DNA from: Torymus aiolomorphi
Lineage: Eukaryota > Arthropoda > Insecta > Hymenoptera > Torymidae
Length of the DNA stretch: 64,000 nt
NCBI GenBank assembly: GCA_036365515.1
Contig: CM070874.1
Location: forward strand, 26,351,862-26,415,861
Direction: 5' to 3'
Program-made: the position numbers and the translations under genes
Shown here: piece after piece, positions 34,583-45,039 of the stretch
How the letters are laid out: every line of letters begins with the position of its first letter
Position numbering within the stretch: the stretch's first letter is position 1
Notes under the pieces: generated by a model
What the model was told of the DNA's origin: nothing
Database searches by the model: none
What the model saw: only the letters and a program-made list of their open reading frames with translations

Positions 34583-36446
34583 ATGGGGGTGACAAAAGGA
34601 CCTCGCACCAAGCAAGTGGATAGGAAAAGAAGTCAATCATCTAGATACAGAAGGAAAAAAGCATGGAATAAAGGAGTTTCTGCAAGTACTTTGAGAAAAC
34701 ATCAAAGTACATCAGCAGCTAAATTGATAAATCAAGACTATCCAGAATCTAATTTCAAGGGATACAGAATTTTTGATATTGAAATATTATCAAAAATACT
34801 TACTGATGTCATTTGCTGCAAACTCTGTGGAAGTGATGTAGTTCTCGAAGAGGAACGAACATTTGGTCTTGGAGGTGATTATACCTTAAACTGTCAAGGA
34901 TGTGGCTTCATTCAACATTTTTCAAACTGCTCCAAGATTGGAAGGCGAAACACCGGCTATGAGATCAATCAAAGATCAGTGCTTGCTTCAAGAATGATTG
35001 GCAATGGACTCAGTGACTTGAGGGTTTTTTGTGGCATTATGGATTTGCCACCACCAGTAAATCCAAGTGCTTTTAACAAGCTTCAAACCACTGTGCTCCA
35101 AGCTGCGACTGAAGAAGCTGGCGCTAGCATGAGGAAAGCTGTAGAAAAAGAACTCGTCTTAAGTGAAGCCTCAAAAAAAGAAGACACACAAGAAAGAAGA
35201 CAAGGAGGAGAGAAGAAACAGATGACGAAACAGAAGAAGATGGAGATGAATCAATGGAAGAGGACAATAATCCAAAGCCACTTGAAGTCAGCGGCGATGG
35301 TACATGGCAGAGGAGAGGATATAAATCCTTAAATGGAGCAGTATCAATTATTGGTACTGCAACAGGAAAAATTCTTGACCATGAAGTGCTGACTTTATAT
35401 GGCCAGGCATGCACAGAATGGAAACGAAAGAATGGTCAGCCTCAAGGTGAAAAGTGGAATGACTGGTACAGTATACACAGGCTTGTGTGTAAACAGAATT
35501 ATTCTGAATCATCTGGCATGATGGGAAGTGCTGGCATGATCAGAATATTCGAAAGTTCAGTCGAAAAGTATAATGTGCAGTACAAAAAATATATTGGAGA
35601 TGGTGACTCAACAACCTACTCCAATTTGTGAAAGCACAGCCTTATGGAGACCAAGTTAAAATTGAAAAACATGAGTGTATTGGTCATGTGGGGAAGCGTT
35701 TTGGCTACCACATGAGAAAGTTAAAGACTGTGTGGAAAAAGAAATGGCTAAGTGACGGGAAAGGTCTCTGTGGAAAAGGGCGTTTAACAGAAAACAAGAT
35801 AAAAAGCATGCAGACTTACTATACAGGAGCAATCCGCAACAACCCTGGATCACTTTGTGGAATGATTCGAGCTATCTGGGCCATTTGGTACCACATGGGT
35901 TCGACGGATGTCAATCTACAACATCAGTTCTGCCCAGTTGGCAGACACTCCTGGTGCAAATACCAACGAGCTGTAGCTACAAAGCAGTTGAATGGTTTTC
36001 GTCACAGCAAGGCCCTTCCAGCAGCAGTAATGGAAGCTATTAAACCTGTGTTTTCCCAGATGACGTCTGTTACTCTTCTGAAGCGTTGTCTTGGTGGGAA
36101 AACAAAAAACTCTAATGAATACTTCAATAGCATTCTATGGAAAATGTGTCCAAAAGCCATCTTTGTTGGTTTTGACACATTGAATGTTGGAGTGAAGACT
36201 GCGACAATTCTTTTTAACGATGGAATGTGTGGCATCTTGAGGCTGATGCAAAGGCTCAATATTTTTTCAGGCCTTCGTGCTATTTCTGCTGTGAAAAAGA
36301 AAGATCAAATGAGAATAGATAAAGCAGAAAATCAAAAGAAAGAAGACATCAAAAAGAAGAGAGTTATTTATAGGAGATTGAGAATCGACTTACGTGAAGA
36401 TCAAATAGAAGAAGAAGGAGAACACTATGAAGTAGGAGCATTCTAA
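34583..36446 (+). pseudogene. Kolobok transposase, two frameshifts
   Basis: Blocks: 34583-~35200, 35254-35631 and 35628-36446. The N-terminus is basic (GVTKGPRTKQVDRKRSQ), then a CCKLCGS..LNCQGCGF zinc-binding pair and an INQRSVLASRMIGNGLSDL block. After an acidic linker comes the catalytic region: SGDGTWQRRGYKSLNGA, YIGDGDSTTY, HECIGHVGKRFGYHMRKLK, SLCGMIRAIWAIWYH, CPVGRHSWCKYQ and KTKNSNEYFNSILW. That is the order seen in the Mutator-like/Kolobok transposase domain. The frame slips in the A/G-rich linker near 35175-35250 and again at 35630 (..TYSNL stop, then VKAQPYG). Catalytic aspartates are present but the gene is broken. Confidence 0.85.
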
Positions 36447-37138
36447 TTTTAATTATCCCACTTCATATTTTATCAAGTAAGTTTTAATTAATGTTATTCT
36501 TTTTTTTAGATGCAACATCGCTACTAACCTTAACGCGCGTGAGAGGAAAACACGTGCGATTGTAAACACGCCGCTGACTGACAGGCAAGGGAGCGATGAT
36601 ATGCGATGTTACGCAGCGCCCCGCCCCATGCAGCGGCGCTGTTGCAAATTGAAATTTGGCGGCGAAGTTCAACTTTTTAAAGTATATTTTATGTATGTAT
36701 TTATATAATGTATATAATGTAAATATTATTAATCATTAAATACATTTTTTAATTTTTTTTGTAGACCAGATCGACCGTTTTCGATGTATTTTATTTTTAT
36801 GATTTGTTTTATAATTTATTAAAATTATATTATAATATAATAAAAAATTAAATTTTAAATTGTAAAATTTGAAAATTTATTTTTCTTTTTAGCAGGAAAC
36901 CGGTCGTGAATTGGACACGGTGTGCCTACGTTCGCCTGACGAGACCCTAGAAGGTCGAAATCGGTAGCTCACGTTATCGTGACTTTTTTTTGATTTTCGC
37001 TTGTATCTTTGAAAATTGTTCAAAGACACTACTCAGACTTTTTTTTATGTATTTAGAATAGCATGTAGAATTAAAAAATCGAATAAAAAAAAAAAAAAAA
37101 AAATCGATTTTTTCAAGATTTTTAGGTGTAAGACCACC
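36447..37138. other. Kolobok 3' non-coding region
   Basis: No gene. It contains a GC-rich patch (36530-36660) and ends in a poly-A run next to the right inverted repeat. Confidence 0.5.
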
Positions 37139-37142
37139 TTAA

Positions 37143-38265
37143 TAACTTTAATAAATTCAGAGCAATTCAGATTGATTTCATTATACAGATGGTGCCATCC
37201 CTTTTCTATAGCATTGTACACCAAATATTCAGGTACATTTGTGAATAAACTGACAACATCCAAGCTAATAAGTTCGTGGTCGTGCGAAATTAGAATATTA
37301 TCAATCTTTTCTTTTAGTTTTTCGCTAATGTCAATATGAGAAAACGGAGTTTTTAAATTATTTTGTAAGAATTTTGCGAAAAATTTTGAAATAAAATAAG
37401 AAGGTGAATTTATGGTAGAGATGATGGGTCGAACTGGGAAACCCGTTTTATGTATTTTAATCAACCCATATGCTTTGGAAATATTAAATTTTTGTAAAAC
37501 TGGTTCTAATTTTTTTTTCATTAGATATGAAATCGATTTTTTTTAACTATTTTGTCAATTCATTAGTTTTCCTTTCTAACGAAGATAGAGGATTTGATTT
37601 GATTTTTTCATAATATTTGTTATCACCAAATAGCGATTCTACTTTTTCATTATATGATGATTTTGTAATAATCACTGTGGCATTTCCTTTATCAGCTCTC
37701 GTTATTAAAATATCCTGATTTCGTTTCAAAAATTCTTTAGTTTTAACTAAATCCATTTTAAATTGTTTATCCACATATGAATGAATCGATAACTCTTTAT
37801 TATAAAATTTTTTTATAACATTAAGAAAACTACCTCTTATTTTCGGGATCTTTTCATTTTCAGGATAATTTTTAAGGAAAGCTTCAAAATTCTTAACAAA
37901 ACTTAGTGCCAGTCTATCGTCGAATCTATTATTAAAGTTAAACTTTTCACCTAGTTTTAATATGTCATTGACATAAGAAGGTAGTTCAACATCCAAAACA
38001 TTGACACACCATTTTTCTAATTTTAAAGTCGAATCCACGGGGTCGACAACCCGTGTGTTATTGTTTCGGAGATTGAGCCCTACTTTATTAATCGCTGAAT
38101 CTCCTCTATATCTATCTTTTTCTAATTCACATTTATATTTTTTGAAATAAATGCCATTGAGTTTTCTATCTAATTTAATTTTAACTTTATCCATAATAAA
38201 AATAAGTTTACTTTTGTAATATTGTATAAATAGTATAATCAAATCATTTCCAACTACCTTTTCTG
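37143..38265 (-). pseudogene. Penelope ORF, N-terminal half and RT fingers/palm A
   Basis: On the minus strand from about 38190: MDKVKIKLDRKL.., then the Penelope signature ITRADKGNATVIITKSSYN near 37680. After a frameshift at an A run (37520-37550) come YGLIKIHKTGFPVRPIIS, SYFISKFFAKFLQ and palm motif A, ISLDVVSLFTNVPEYLVYNAI. It stops at the Kolobok junction (37142) and resumes at 28724. The extreme N-terminus is split off by the palindromic element and lies at 39066-39341. Confidence 0.85.
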
Positions 38266-39034
38266 CCCTACTGAAGAAAACCACATGGGATCCCACATAG
38301 GATCCCAGTGGAATCCCACACGAGATCCCACGTGTGAATTTGATATGGGATCCCATGTGGCATCCCACGTTTGAACTCGAAGCATGAATTCCCACATGAG
38401 ATCCCACAAGAGATCCCACATAGGATCTCATGTGGGATATCATGCGTTTAACTTGAGTACGGGATCTCATGCAGATATGGCGTAAAACTTTGAGTCCCCC
38501 ATTGTGAGTAACGGGGATATCAAAAACAAGGCAAGCCTTGTAATTCGGACTCTTCGTAAAGAGTTATTTGAACGGCTGACTTACACGGCTTATATATTCT
38601 CGGCCATCCAGCGTATTCACAGAAAGCGCTATCGGAATGCCGCATTGCGGTGACAAAGCAGAACTTGTAATGGACGACTCTCCATATCTATCTGTGGATA
38701 AGTTGGACGGCCAAGAGTATATAAGGCGTGTAAGTCAACCGCTCAAATGACTCTTTGTGAAGCGTCCTAACAAGGCTTGCCTTGTTTTCGATAACTCCGT
38801 TACTTACAATGGGGGACTCAAAGTTTTACACCATATCTGCATGAGATCCTGTACTCAAGTTAAACGCATGATATCCCACATGAGATCCCACATGGGATCT
38901 CATGTGGGATCTCATGTGGGAATTCATGCTTCGAGTTTAAACGTGGGATGCCACATGGGATCCCATATCAAATTCACACGCGGGATCTCGTGTGGGATTC
39001 CACGTGGGATCCCATGTGTTTTTTTTCAGTAGGG
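38266..39034. mobile_element. 769-bp palindrome-tiled element inserted in the Penelope ORF
   Basis: The ends CCCTACTGAAGAAAACCACA and its inverse (..TTTTTCAGTAGGG) are flanked by TA on the right (39035-39036) and TG, probably a mutated TA, on the left. The outer arms are stacked CACATGGGATCCCA palindromes with variants (GATCTCATGTGG, GATCCCACACG). The inner arms (GCAGATATGGCGTAAAACTT..GTGAGTAACGG) are also inverted around a centre near 38650. It codes for nothing and breaks the N-terminal Penelope region. Confidence 0.88.
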
Positions 39035-39065
39035 TATGTCACATACTGTTTTGTTAATTTTCTTA

Positions 39066-39341
39066 TTAGTTTTGTAAATCACAAATTTCTATATTTAACA
39101 TTCGAAACATTAGATAATCAATAAGTTTTTTCTGTTTATATTTACAATTATGGGAGAACATATGATTGTTCTTTATATTCTTTGTAATAAAATTTAAATG
39201 ATTAGGTAAAACCTGATAAAATCGGCATTTAATGAGAAATTTTATACGTTCTCTTAACTCATTTTCTTTATATAACATTTTAGTTAATCTGTAATGTAAT
39301 TTTCTAATATCAAAACCAAAAATCAAAAATACGAGATGCAT
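39066..39341 (-). pseudogene. Penelope ORF, extreme N-terminal segment
   Basis: The frame FDIRKLHYRLTKMLYKENELRERIKFLIKCRFYQVLPNHL.. is basic and helical, as expected for the N-terminal region of Penelope-like proteins. It lies upstream on the minus strand of the main block and is parted from it by the palindromic element. Confidence 0.7.
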
Positions 39342-39592
39342 TATTAAATTAAGATTAAAATCTTTTCAATTTTTTAAAAAATAAATCAAAAGTTCTTTTT
39401 TTGTCTCATGTTGGTTTAACATACGTGTTGTATCCCTTCGAAGTTGTAGTTGAAGGTTCAATATGTTTTCCATGGCGAAGTGAAGATGGTAGTGCTGGAT
39501 AATATGCACTTAAACAACGTGTATTAGGCCAAATGTTGTGTATAACAATTTTTGTGTAATGCAGCTAATGGTAGATTTCTTCTGATATTCCA

Positions 39593-39893
39593 AATCTTGC
39601 AGCTAATGGCCAAATTTTCTACCACTCCGGTGTTATTAATTAAAAGGTAATTAATAAAACAATACCAATTTTCTTTTTATCCGTCGACGTTTCGGACAAT
39701 TTATTTTTGTCCCTCTTCAGGAATCTAATATATACAACCGTAGTTAATATTATTTTAATAATTTCTAACAGAGAAATATTTTACACACGAAATAAATAAA
39801 ACAGATTACAAACTTACAATCAAGTGTTAATAGTCCAAGTGTTACGTGGAAAACAGTCCACCCGTCAATAGTAACATAAACCGTTATTTCTCT
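39593..39893 (-). repeat. Penelope terminal repeat, internal copy
   Basis: A near-exact duplicate of 23538-23843 with an uninterrupted TCTTTATATAGTC site. It separates the truncated and the fuller Penelope copies. Confidence 0.85.
39681..39721 (-). ncRNA. Hammerhead ribozyme motif (minus strand)
   Basis: Identical in sequence to the motif at 23631-23671: CTGAAGAG, short stem II, GAAAC, GTC. Confidence 0.7.
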
Positions 39894-40174
39894 TTATATA
39901 GTCTAATATTTAAATAAGTATGTGTAATAAAAGGTGTGAACGTACATAAATAAGACAGTATATGTAAGTAGGTTCGAGAACGGGAAGAGGTATTAGGGAA
40001 ACACGTCTTCGAATACAAGGGATAGTGCACGGCACATAGCTCTACTAATCATATGCTCCTAATACCTGCTCGTCTACAATGCTCAGTTATTCTAATTCTA
40101 AGAGGACAAAAATTCGACATTATTAATCAAAATACTGTATTCCTTTGGTAATTTTGTAATTTCGAATTGTTTAT

Positions 40175-40962
40175 TCATAAAATTTTTTGCGTATGTATAT
40201 ATAAAGCTTCTGTGAATAATCTTTTACCAGTGTTGAATTCTGTATCTAAAATTTTTACGTCTTTAAAATTTATATTATGTGAGTTCTCTGTTTTATGTAT
40301 AAATAATGAAGAATTTTTGTCCTCATCACAATATTTTTTATGATGTTCTTTTATTCTAACGCCTAGACGTCTGCATGTCTGTCCTACGTAGGACGCATTA
40401 CAATTTTCACAATTAATTTTATAAATAACATTAGACTTATTGAACTTTTTATTCTTATCCTTGCCTAATATTATAACATTATTGAATTTATTATTCATGC
40501 TAAATACTACATTTGTTTTAAGGCGTTTAAAAAAATTTTTTGTGAAGCCTTCTAATTATTTAACAAAAGGTAAACTTATAAAAGTCTTATTAACACTAAT
40601 ATTTCCATGTGAGAAACTAGATGTCGAGCAAATCTTTTTTAGTCTTTTTTTATATAGAAGTTAAGTAAATCTAGTGGATAATTATTATATTTTAAGACAT
40701 CTTTAATGAAAAAAATATTTTTTTCGTGAAAGGATTTATGCGACAGCTTTATTGCCCGATCAACCAAACTATAAATAATCGCAATTTTATTCACCAAAGG
40801 ATGGTGAGAATTAAAATTGAGATATCTGCCAGAGAAAGTAGGTTTTCTATACCAATTCGTTATAATATATCTATGATCATTAATCATAATTTTTAAATCA
40901 AGAAAACTAATACTATTGTTTTTGAATCTTTCTACTGTAAACTGCAAGTTTTTATCATACAA
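40175..40962 (-). pseudogene. 5'-truncated Penelope copy: RT thumb and GIY-YIG endonuclease
   Basis: The copy begins abruptly at LYDKNLQFTVERFKNNSISFLDL, directly joined to LINE ORF1 at the target duplication. It continues through the thumb and the GIY-YIG block (NVIYKINCENCNASYVGQT) to TEALYIHTQKIL. There is a frameshift near 40650 and a stop near 40560 (VKxLEGFTKNF). RT palm motifs were never integrated, consistent with 5' truncation during reverse transcription. Confidence 0.85.
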
Positions 40963-40976
40963 ATCTTGCTCTATTT
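40963..40976. repeat. Target-site duplication of the Penelope array (right copy)
   Basis: ATCTTGCTCTATTT, the partner of 23524-23537. Confidence 0.85.
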
Positions 40977-41145
40977 CTTTAATTTCCATGTTTTCAAAAT
41001 TGTCAAAGCCTGTTATTTTTACCTTGGGATTTTTAATAGATTCTCTTACGATTTGGTAGTATGCAGTATATTTTTGTTTTAGTATACTTTCAGTTTCTGT
41101 CAAGCTCTCCTCATTTATAAAACTTATTATGGATTTGGATAATAA
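40977..41145 (-). pseudogene. LINE ORF1, 5' part
   Basis: The minus-strand frame reads ..SFINEESLTETESILKQKY..NFENMEIKEIEQD and continues exactly in frame at 23537 with INKRNFKYL once the Penelope array is removed. Its own 5' end abuts a foreign Penelope terminal repeat, so the start codon is uncertain. Confidence 0.75.
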
Positions 41146-41285
41146 GACTCGCGTGGTGATACTATCAAGTTATTTATTCACTAAAATAAATAACGACGTT
41201 TCGGCCCGTACAGAACGACGTACGTTACAAGGCCCTCATCAGGTTCCAATTTAGTTATTTCTACAAAAACAACTTTCGGCACCAC
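41146..41285 (-). repeat. Terminal repeat of a second Penelope family
   Basis: It has the same layout as the other repeats (ribozyme, then hairpin GTTATTTATTTTAGTGAATA.., then TATCACCACG) but a different sequence. No attached ORF is visible. Confidence 0.6.
41193..41246 (-). ncRNA. Hammerhead ribozyme motif with long stem II
   Basis: On the minus strand: CCTGATGAG, a stem II opening GGCC and closing GGGCC with an extended inner arm (AACGTACGTCGTT), GAAAC, GTC. The core is fully conserved. Confidence 0.78.
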
Positions 41286-41335
41286 GCTAGATGGTAGAGC
41301 GGTGAATACCCACCGCTCTACCATCTAGCTCTACC
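41286..41335. repeat. GC-rich hairpin
   Basis: GCTAGATGGTAGAGCGGTG and CACCGCTCTACCATCTAGC form a perfect 19-bp stem with an AATACC loop, at the broken end of the Gypsy element. Confidence 0.8.
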
Positions 41336-41348
41336 TCAGCGACCTTCT

Positions 41349-44300
41349 TTACTTTCTGATGGAATTCACAATCACACCCTCGCTGTTCTTCATGCGCGAA
41401 AGACCATCTGGCACGTAATTCAAAGCCCCTTTCCTATATTCTATCTCCAAGTCCTCCGCCTGAAGCTCCAACGCCCACCGGGCCAGCCTTTCTGTCGGAT
41501 TCCTCATCGTCCTTTGCCACTGGAGACTGCTATGATCCGTGACGACTTTGTAATGGTATCTCTCTACGTAAAGGCGGAACTTGCGGATAGCCCAAACCCC
41601 CACTAAGCACTCTCGCTTTGTTACCGAATAATTCATCTCGGCAGCAGACAGGGTTTTACTAACGAATTCTAAGACTCGCTCCTCCCCCTCTACTACCTGG
41701 AGAAGCACGGCTCCGATCCCAGTATCACTGGCGTCAGTTTGAATAATGAATTATCCATCCCGTTCTGGATTATGCAACGTAGGAGCAGTCGTGAAAGCCG
41801 CCTTGAGGCTTTGGAACGCGTGGTCTTGTTCATCTAGCCACTCGTACTTCTGATTCTTCTTGGTTAACCGAGTGAGGGGCTCCGCCAACCTCGCGAATTC
41901 CTTTATAAACTTGCGATACCATGTCGCCATACCCATGAATCGCCGGAGCTGCTTCAAGTTCTTCGGCTCTGGGTATTTCATGACAGGCTCGATCTTCGCT
42001 GGATCGGGCTTAATCCCGTCGCGGTTAACCAGCAATTCGAGGTATCTCACCTCTGGTTAGGCAAAGACGCACTTCTCCCTGTTGATGGTCATGCCCGCGT
42101 CGAACAGGCGCTGGAGCACTAGCTCCAGGTGTTTCTTGTGATCCTCCCAGGTTTCTGACGCTATGATCACGTCATCCAAGTACGAAAATGCGAAGGGCTC
42201 TAATTCGGGGCCGATTATCTGATCTATGACATGCAGGAAAGTGGCCCCGGCGTTCATTAGGCCGAAGGTCATCATCTTAAATTGAAACAACCCCATTCCT
42301 GAGACAGTGAATGCAGTCAAAGGTCTATGCTCTTTCTTTAGAGGTATTTGGTGGTACGCACTCTTCAGGTCGATCGTAGATATGTACTTCGCCCTCCTGA
42401 TCTTGCGATGGATATCCCGTATGTAGGGTGTCGGATAAGCATTCCCTCGAGTTACGGCGTTCAATTTTCTATAATCTGCGAACAAGCGGTAATCGCCATT
42501 CTCCTTCCTGACCATAACTATAGGGCTAGCCCATGGACTGTTCGACGGCTCAATGATACATTTCGTGATCATTTTGTGCACCTGTCAATGTATTTCTTCC
42601 TCCATTTTGTCTGGTACGGGGTAATAGCGTTGCTTCACAGACCTCGCGGATCCAATATCTATCTCGTACTCTGCCTTCAGTCTCGTGCGCATCAGACACT
42701 TCGGCGGATTCTTGAGAATTCGTACAAGAATATCCTGCAGTTTATCTCGCTGTGTTTCGGTCGTATCGGAAATTCCAATCGCCGCTAGTATGGAGGTCCC
42801 AGTCAAGACCCCCGCCACCTTTAACTACACATAGTTATCCGATTTCTCTATGTACAGTCGGTCTTCCGTGGGGTCGAGAACTATCCGAAACGCCCGCACG
42901 AAATTCACACCCACGAAACAATCGTCAGATAATTCTGGCACGATGGCTACGCGGATATCCTTTGTGACCCCCGCCACAGTTAGGGGTATCACCTTTTTCC
43001 TCAATGCCGTGGCGAGCTGTAATGCCGTCGGGCCCATCACCGTGCAGGACGCGCCGGGGTCATATAGAGCTCGGATCTTAAAGTCACCGACTCCTATCTG
43101 TAGCCACCATCGGGTATCGGCTTCCACTGGTGCCGCCGGATCACCCTCGTCAGGCTCCGAGTGCTGGGCCCCCTTGACTTCCCTTGAGGTCACCGCCAGG
43201 GTGGCCTCTGCACCAAGCGCCTCACTCGGAATTTCTTCATCATGCACTGGTTTCTCGTCGCCAAGTGCTTTATTCCTCTGCTCTTCCGAGCCTTTCTGGT
43301 TGGACTTCCTTTTCAGACGGCCGGGGTACTTCAGTGCCTCCTTCCGCCACCTGCCCAAGGTCTGAGTAACACGCTTCTGTGCTCTTTTGGCTAACTGTTC
43401 GGACCGCCTTCTCTTTCGGGGAAGCGACGTCGGTTCGAACTAACCGCTCCCTCTGGCTTTTCCCGAACAATCAGGGCAATACTTCTTCATAAACCCCAAG
43501 CGATCACAACCTCGACAGGTTAAAGGCTGAGTGGGATCAAATCTGGCTCGGTCGTCTCTCGGAAGGTTACGGTTAGCCAGACCCCTATTCGACCAAGTAG
43601 TTTCTCGCGGGCTTCCGTTTTCATCCCTCAATTCTTTCTGCTTATGCAGGTCGCCCGAGTCCTTGTTCTCCGAGGCTCCTCCTTTCTTTCTGAGGTGAGC
43701 CTCTTCCAACTTCTGCCCCAGCGACTTCATGTGCTGGTGCAGGGCCTTCATTTGTTCTTCTAATATCCTCGCGATTCGCTCCAATTTATCCTCATTCGCT
43801 TTACTAATCTGGTCTGGGGCTACGGCGTTAATCGTCCTTTTGACTAACTTACTTTCGCTCCGTTTCCCTTTGTACGCCATTTCTGGTAGTAACGATGACT
43901 CCGGGGGAGGAGGAGGGCGATAAGACTTCTCGCACTCCATGGTCTGCTCGATTTCGTTCGCAAAATCAAGCAGGGTTTCGACGTTGTCTAGGTCGGTTCG
44001 CCTAATTAGCCTCTGAACTTGTGGCAACAGGTTCCTGTGTAACAGATCCAGTTGCTGGCTCATGCTAGGCCTCGGTACTTGTTTCCCCATAATGGCCGTC
44101 AGACACGTTATGTAATCTCTCGTGGGCTCGTCTGCTCCTTGTGCCCGTGCGTTGGCCTCTGAGGCTAACCTCTGTTGATATTGCCGGTTGGTTCCGTACC
44201 ATCGGCGTGCCGTCCGCGTAAACTCGTCTCACGTTTGCCATTTACTACGTTGGTTTCGGAACCAGGTAGCTGCTGTTCCTTTAAACAGTTTGGATAGAGA

Positions 44301-45032
44301 TGATAACACTTCGCCTTCTGAAAGGTGGGACAGTAGCCTGCAGTCTTCAAGCCGAGTCAGAAATGCATCGATGCTCTGGTTTTTTTCACCAGAGAATGAG
44401 ATGTTTCACATTCTGACTACGTGCCCGATGTCTCGGTTACTATGTGCCGTTGAAGACTGCACCCAGCTTTGACTCATCTCTGCGTATTCCGGTATACGCC
44501 GTCTGCTATCGATTTCATCGATAATCCCTCCCTCCCAGCCGTTGCGCGCCGCGCGTGTCTGCGGCTGTCGACGAGGCGCAAGCGGCGAATGTGGTGTGCT
44601 ATTTGCCGGTTCGTGAAGGTCATAGTCGTACTGTGTTACCGTATCTTGGAATTCCCCGTGCCTCTGACCTGCTAAATATGTGCTTGATGATGCTCTTCGT
44701 ATGTCTGCATGTTCTGCACGTGTTCTCGACTCTTCTGCCAACGTGTTTACCTTTTCGCTTAGGTGTCGAATATCCCCTAGCAATTTTGATACCATCATTG
44801 CAAAGTCCTCAGGAATTTCGAAAATGTCCCCGTCTGAGTCAACCATAGATATCCTTTTCTTTGCGATTTCTTTTCCTGTTTGATCTTCTTCTTGAACTGT
44901 CTCTTGTTGTCCTGATTCTCGATTCTTGTCCCTGGGGTTTGTGTTGTTCCGTTGTGATCTTTCTGCTGTCTGGTTGCTTTCGTAACGGATATCCGGGTTG
45001 CTTTCGTGATGGCTAAGAGGAGTTCGCATCAC
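41349..45032 (-). pseudogene. Gypsy gag-pol in one frame with in-frame stops
   Basis: The blocks 45032-44406, 44090-43440, 43358-42825, 42818-42585, 42581-42057, 42050-41751 and 41708-41349 share one frame, so this was a single fused gag-pol. Stops interrupt it at about 44406, 43440, 42825, 42585, 42057 and 41751. Gag has a knuckle-like CRGCDRLGFMKKYC in which the histidine is phenylalanine. Protease: ALYDPGASCTVMG (DTGA altered to DPGA). RT: LFADYRKLN, ISTIDLKSAYHQIPL and FSYLDDVIIAS with intact YLDD. RNase H: QTDASDTGIGAVLL, KRECLVGVW and VTDHSSLQW. Dead by stops rather than frameshifts. Confidence 0.88.
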
Positions 45033-45039
45033 TCCGATT

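Larger units (their letters stand above)
28725..37142. mobile_element. Kolobok-type transposon, TTAA duplication
   Basis: The ends GGCGATCTTACACCTA (after TTAA at 28725) and its inverse TAGGTGTAAGACCACC (before TTAA at 37139) match at 14 of 16 bases. Removing it rejoins the Penelope RT between ..SEFIKVIK and the QFNDKFYRQ block. It carries a plus-strand transposase (34583-36446) and has itself been entered by an LTR element (29626-34408), without which it is about 3.6 kb. TTAA targets are shared by Kolobok and piggyBac; the transposase is not piggyBac-like. Confidence 0.85.
23538..40962 (-). mobile_element. Tandem Penelope-like element array with nested insertions
   Basis: On the minus strand: a 5'-truncated copy (40962 down to ~39.9 kb), a terminal repeat (39893-39593), a fuller copy (39590 down to 27.4 kb), and a second terminal repeat (27.4 kb plus 23843-23538). 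The whole is bracketed by the 14-bp duplication in LINE ORF1. A truncated leading copy joined to a fuller copy is the usual Penelope integration product. Later insertions: Sola-like (23848-27388), Kolobok (28725-37142), palindromic element (38266-39034). Confidence 0.85.

Noticed and set aside
37547..38470. Reading the Penelope N-terminus as starting at 38470 with MRSRTQVKRMISHMRS..
   Set aside because: That part is the palindromic element; the Penelope sequence begins near 38265 or lower, with the conserved MDKVKIKL near 38190.
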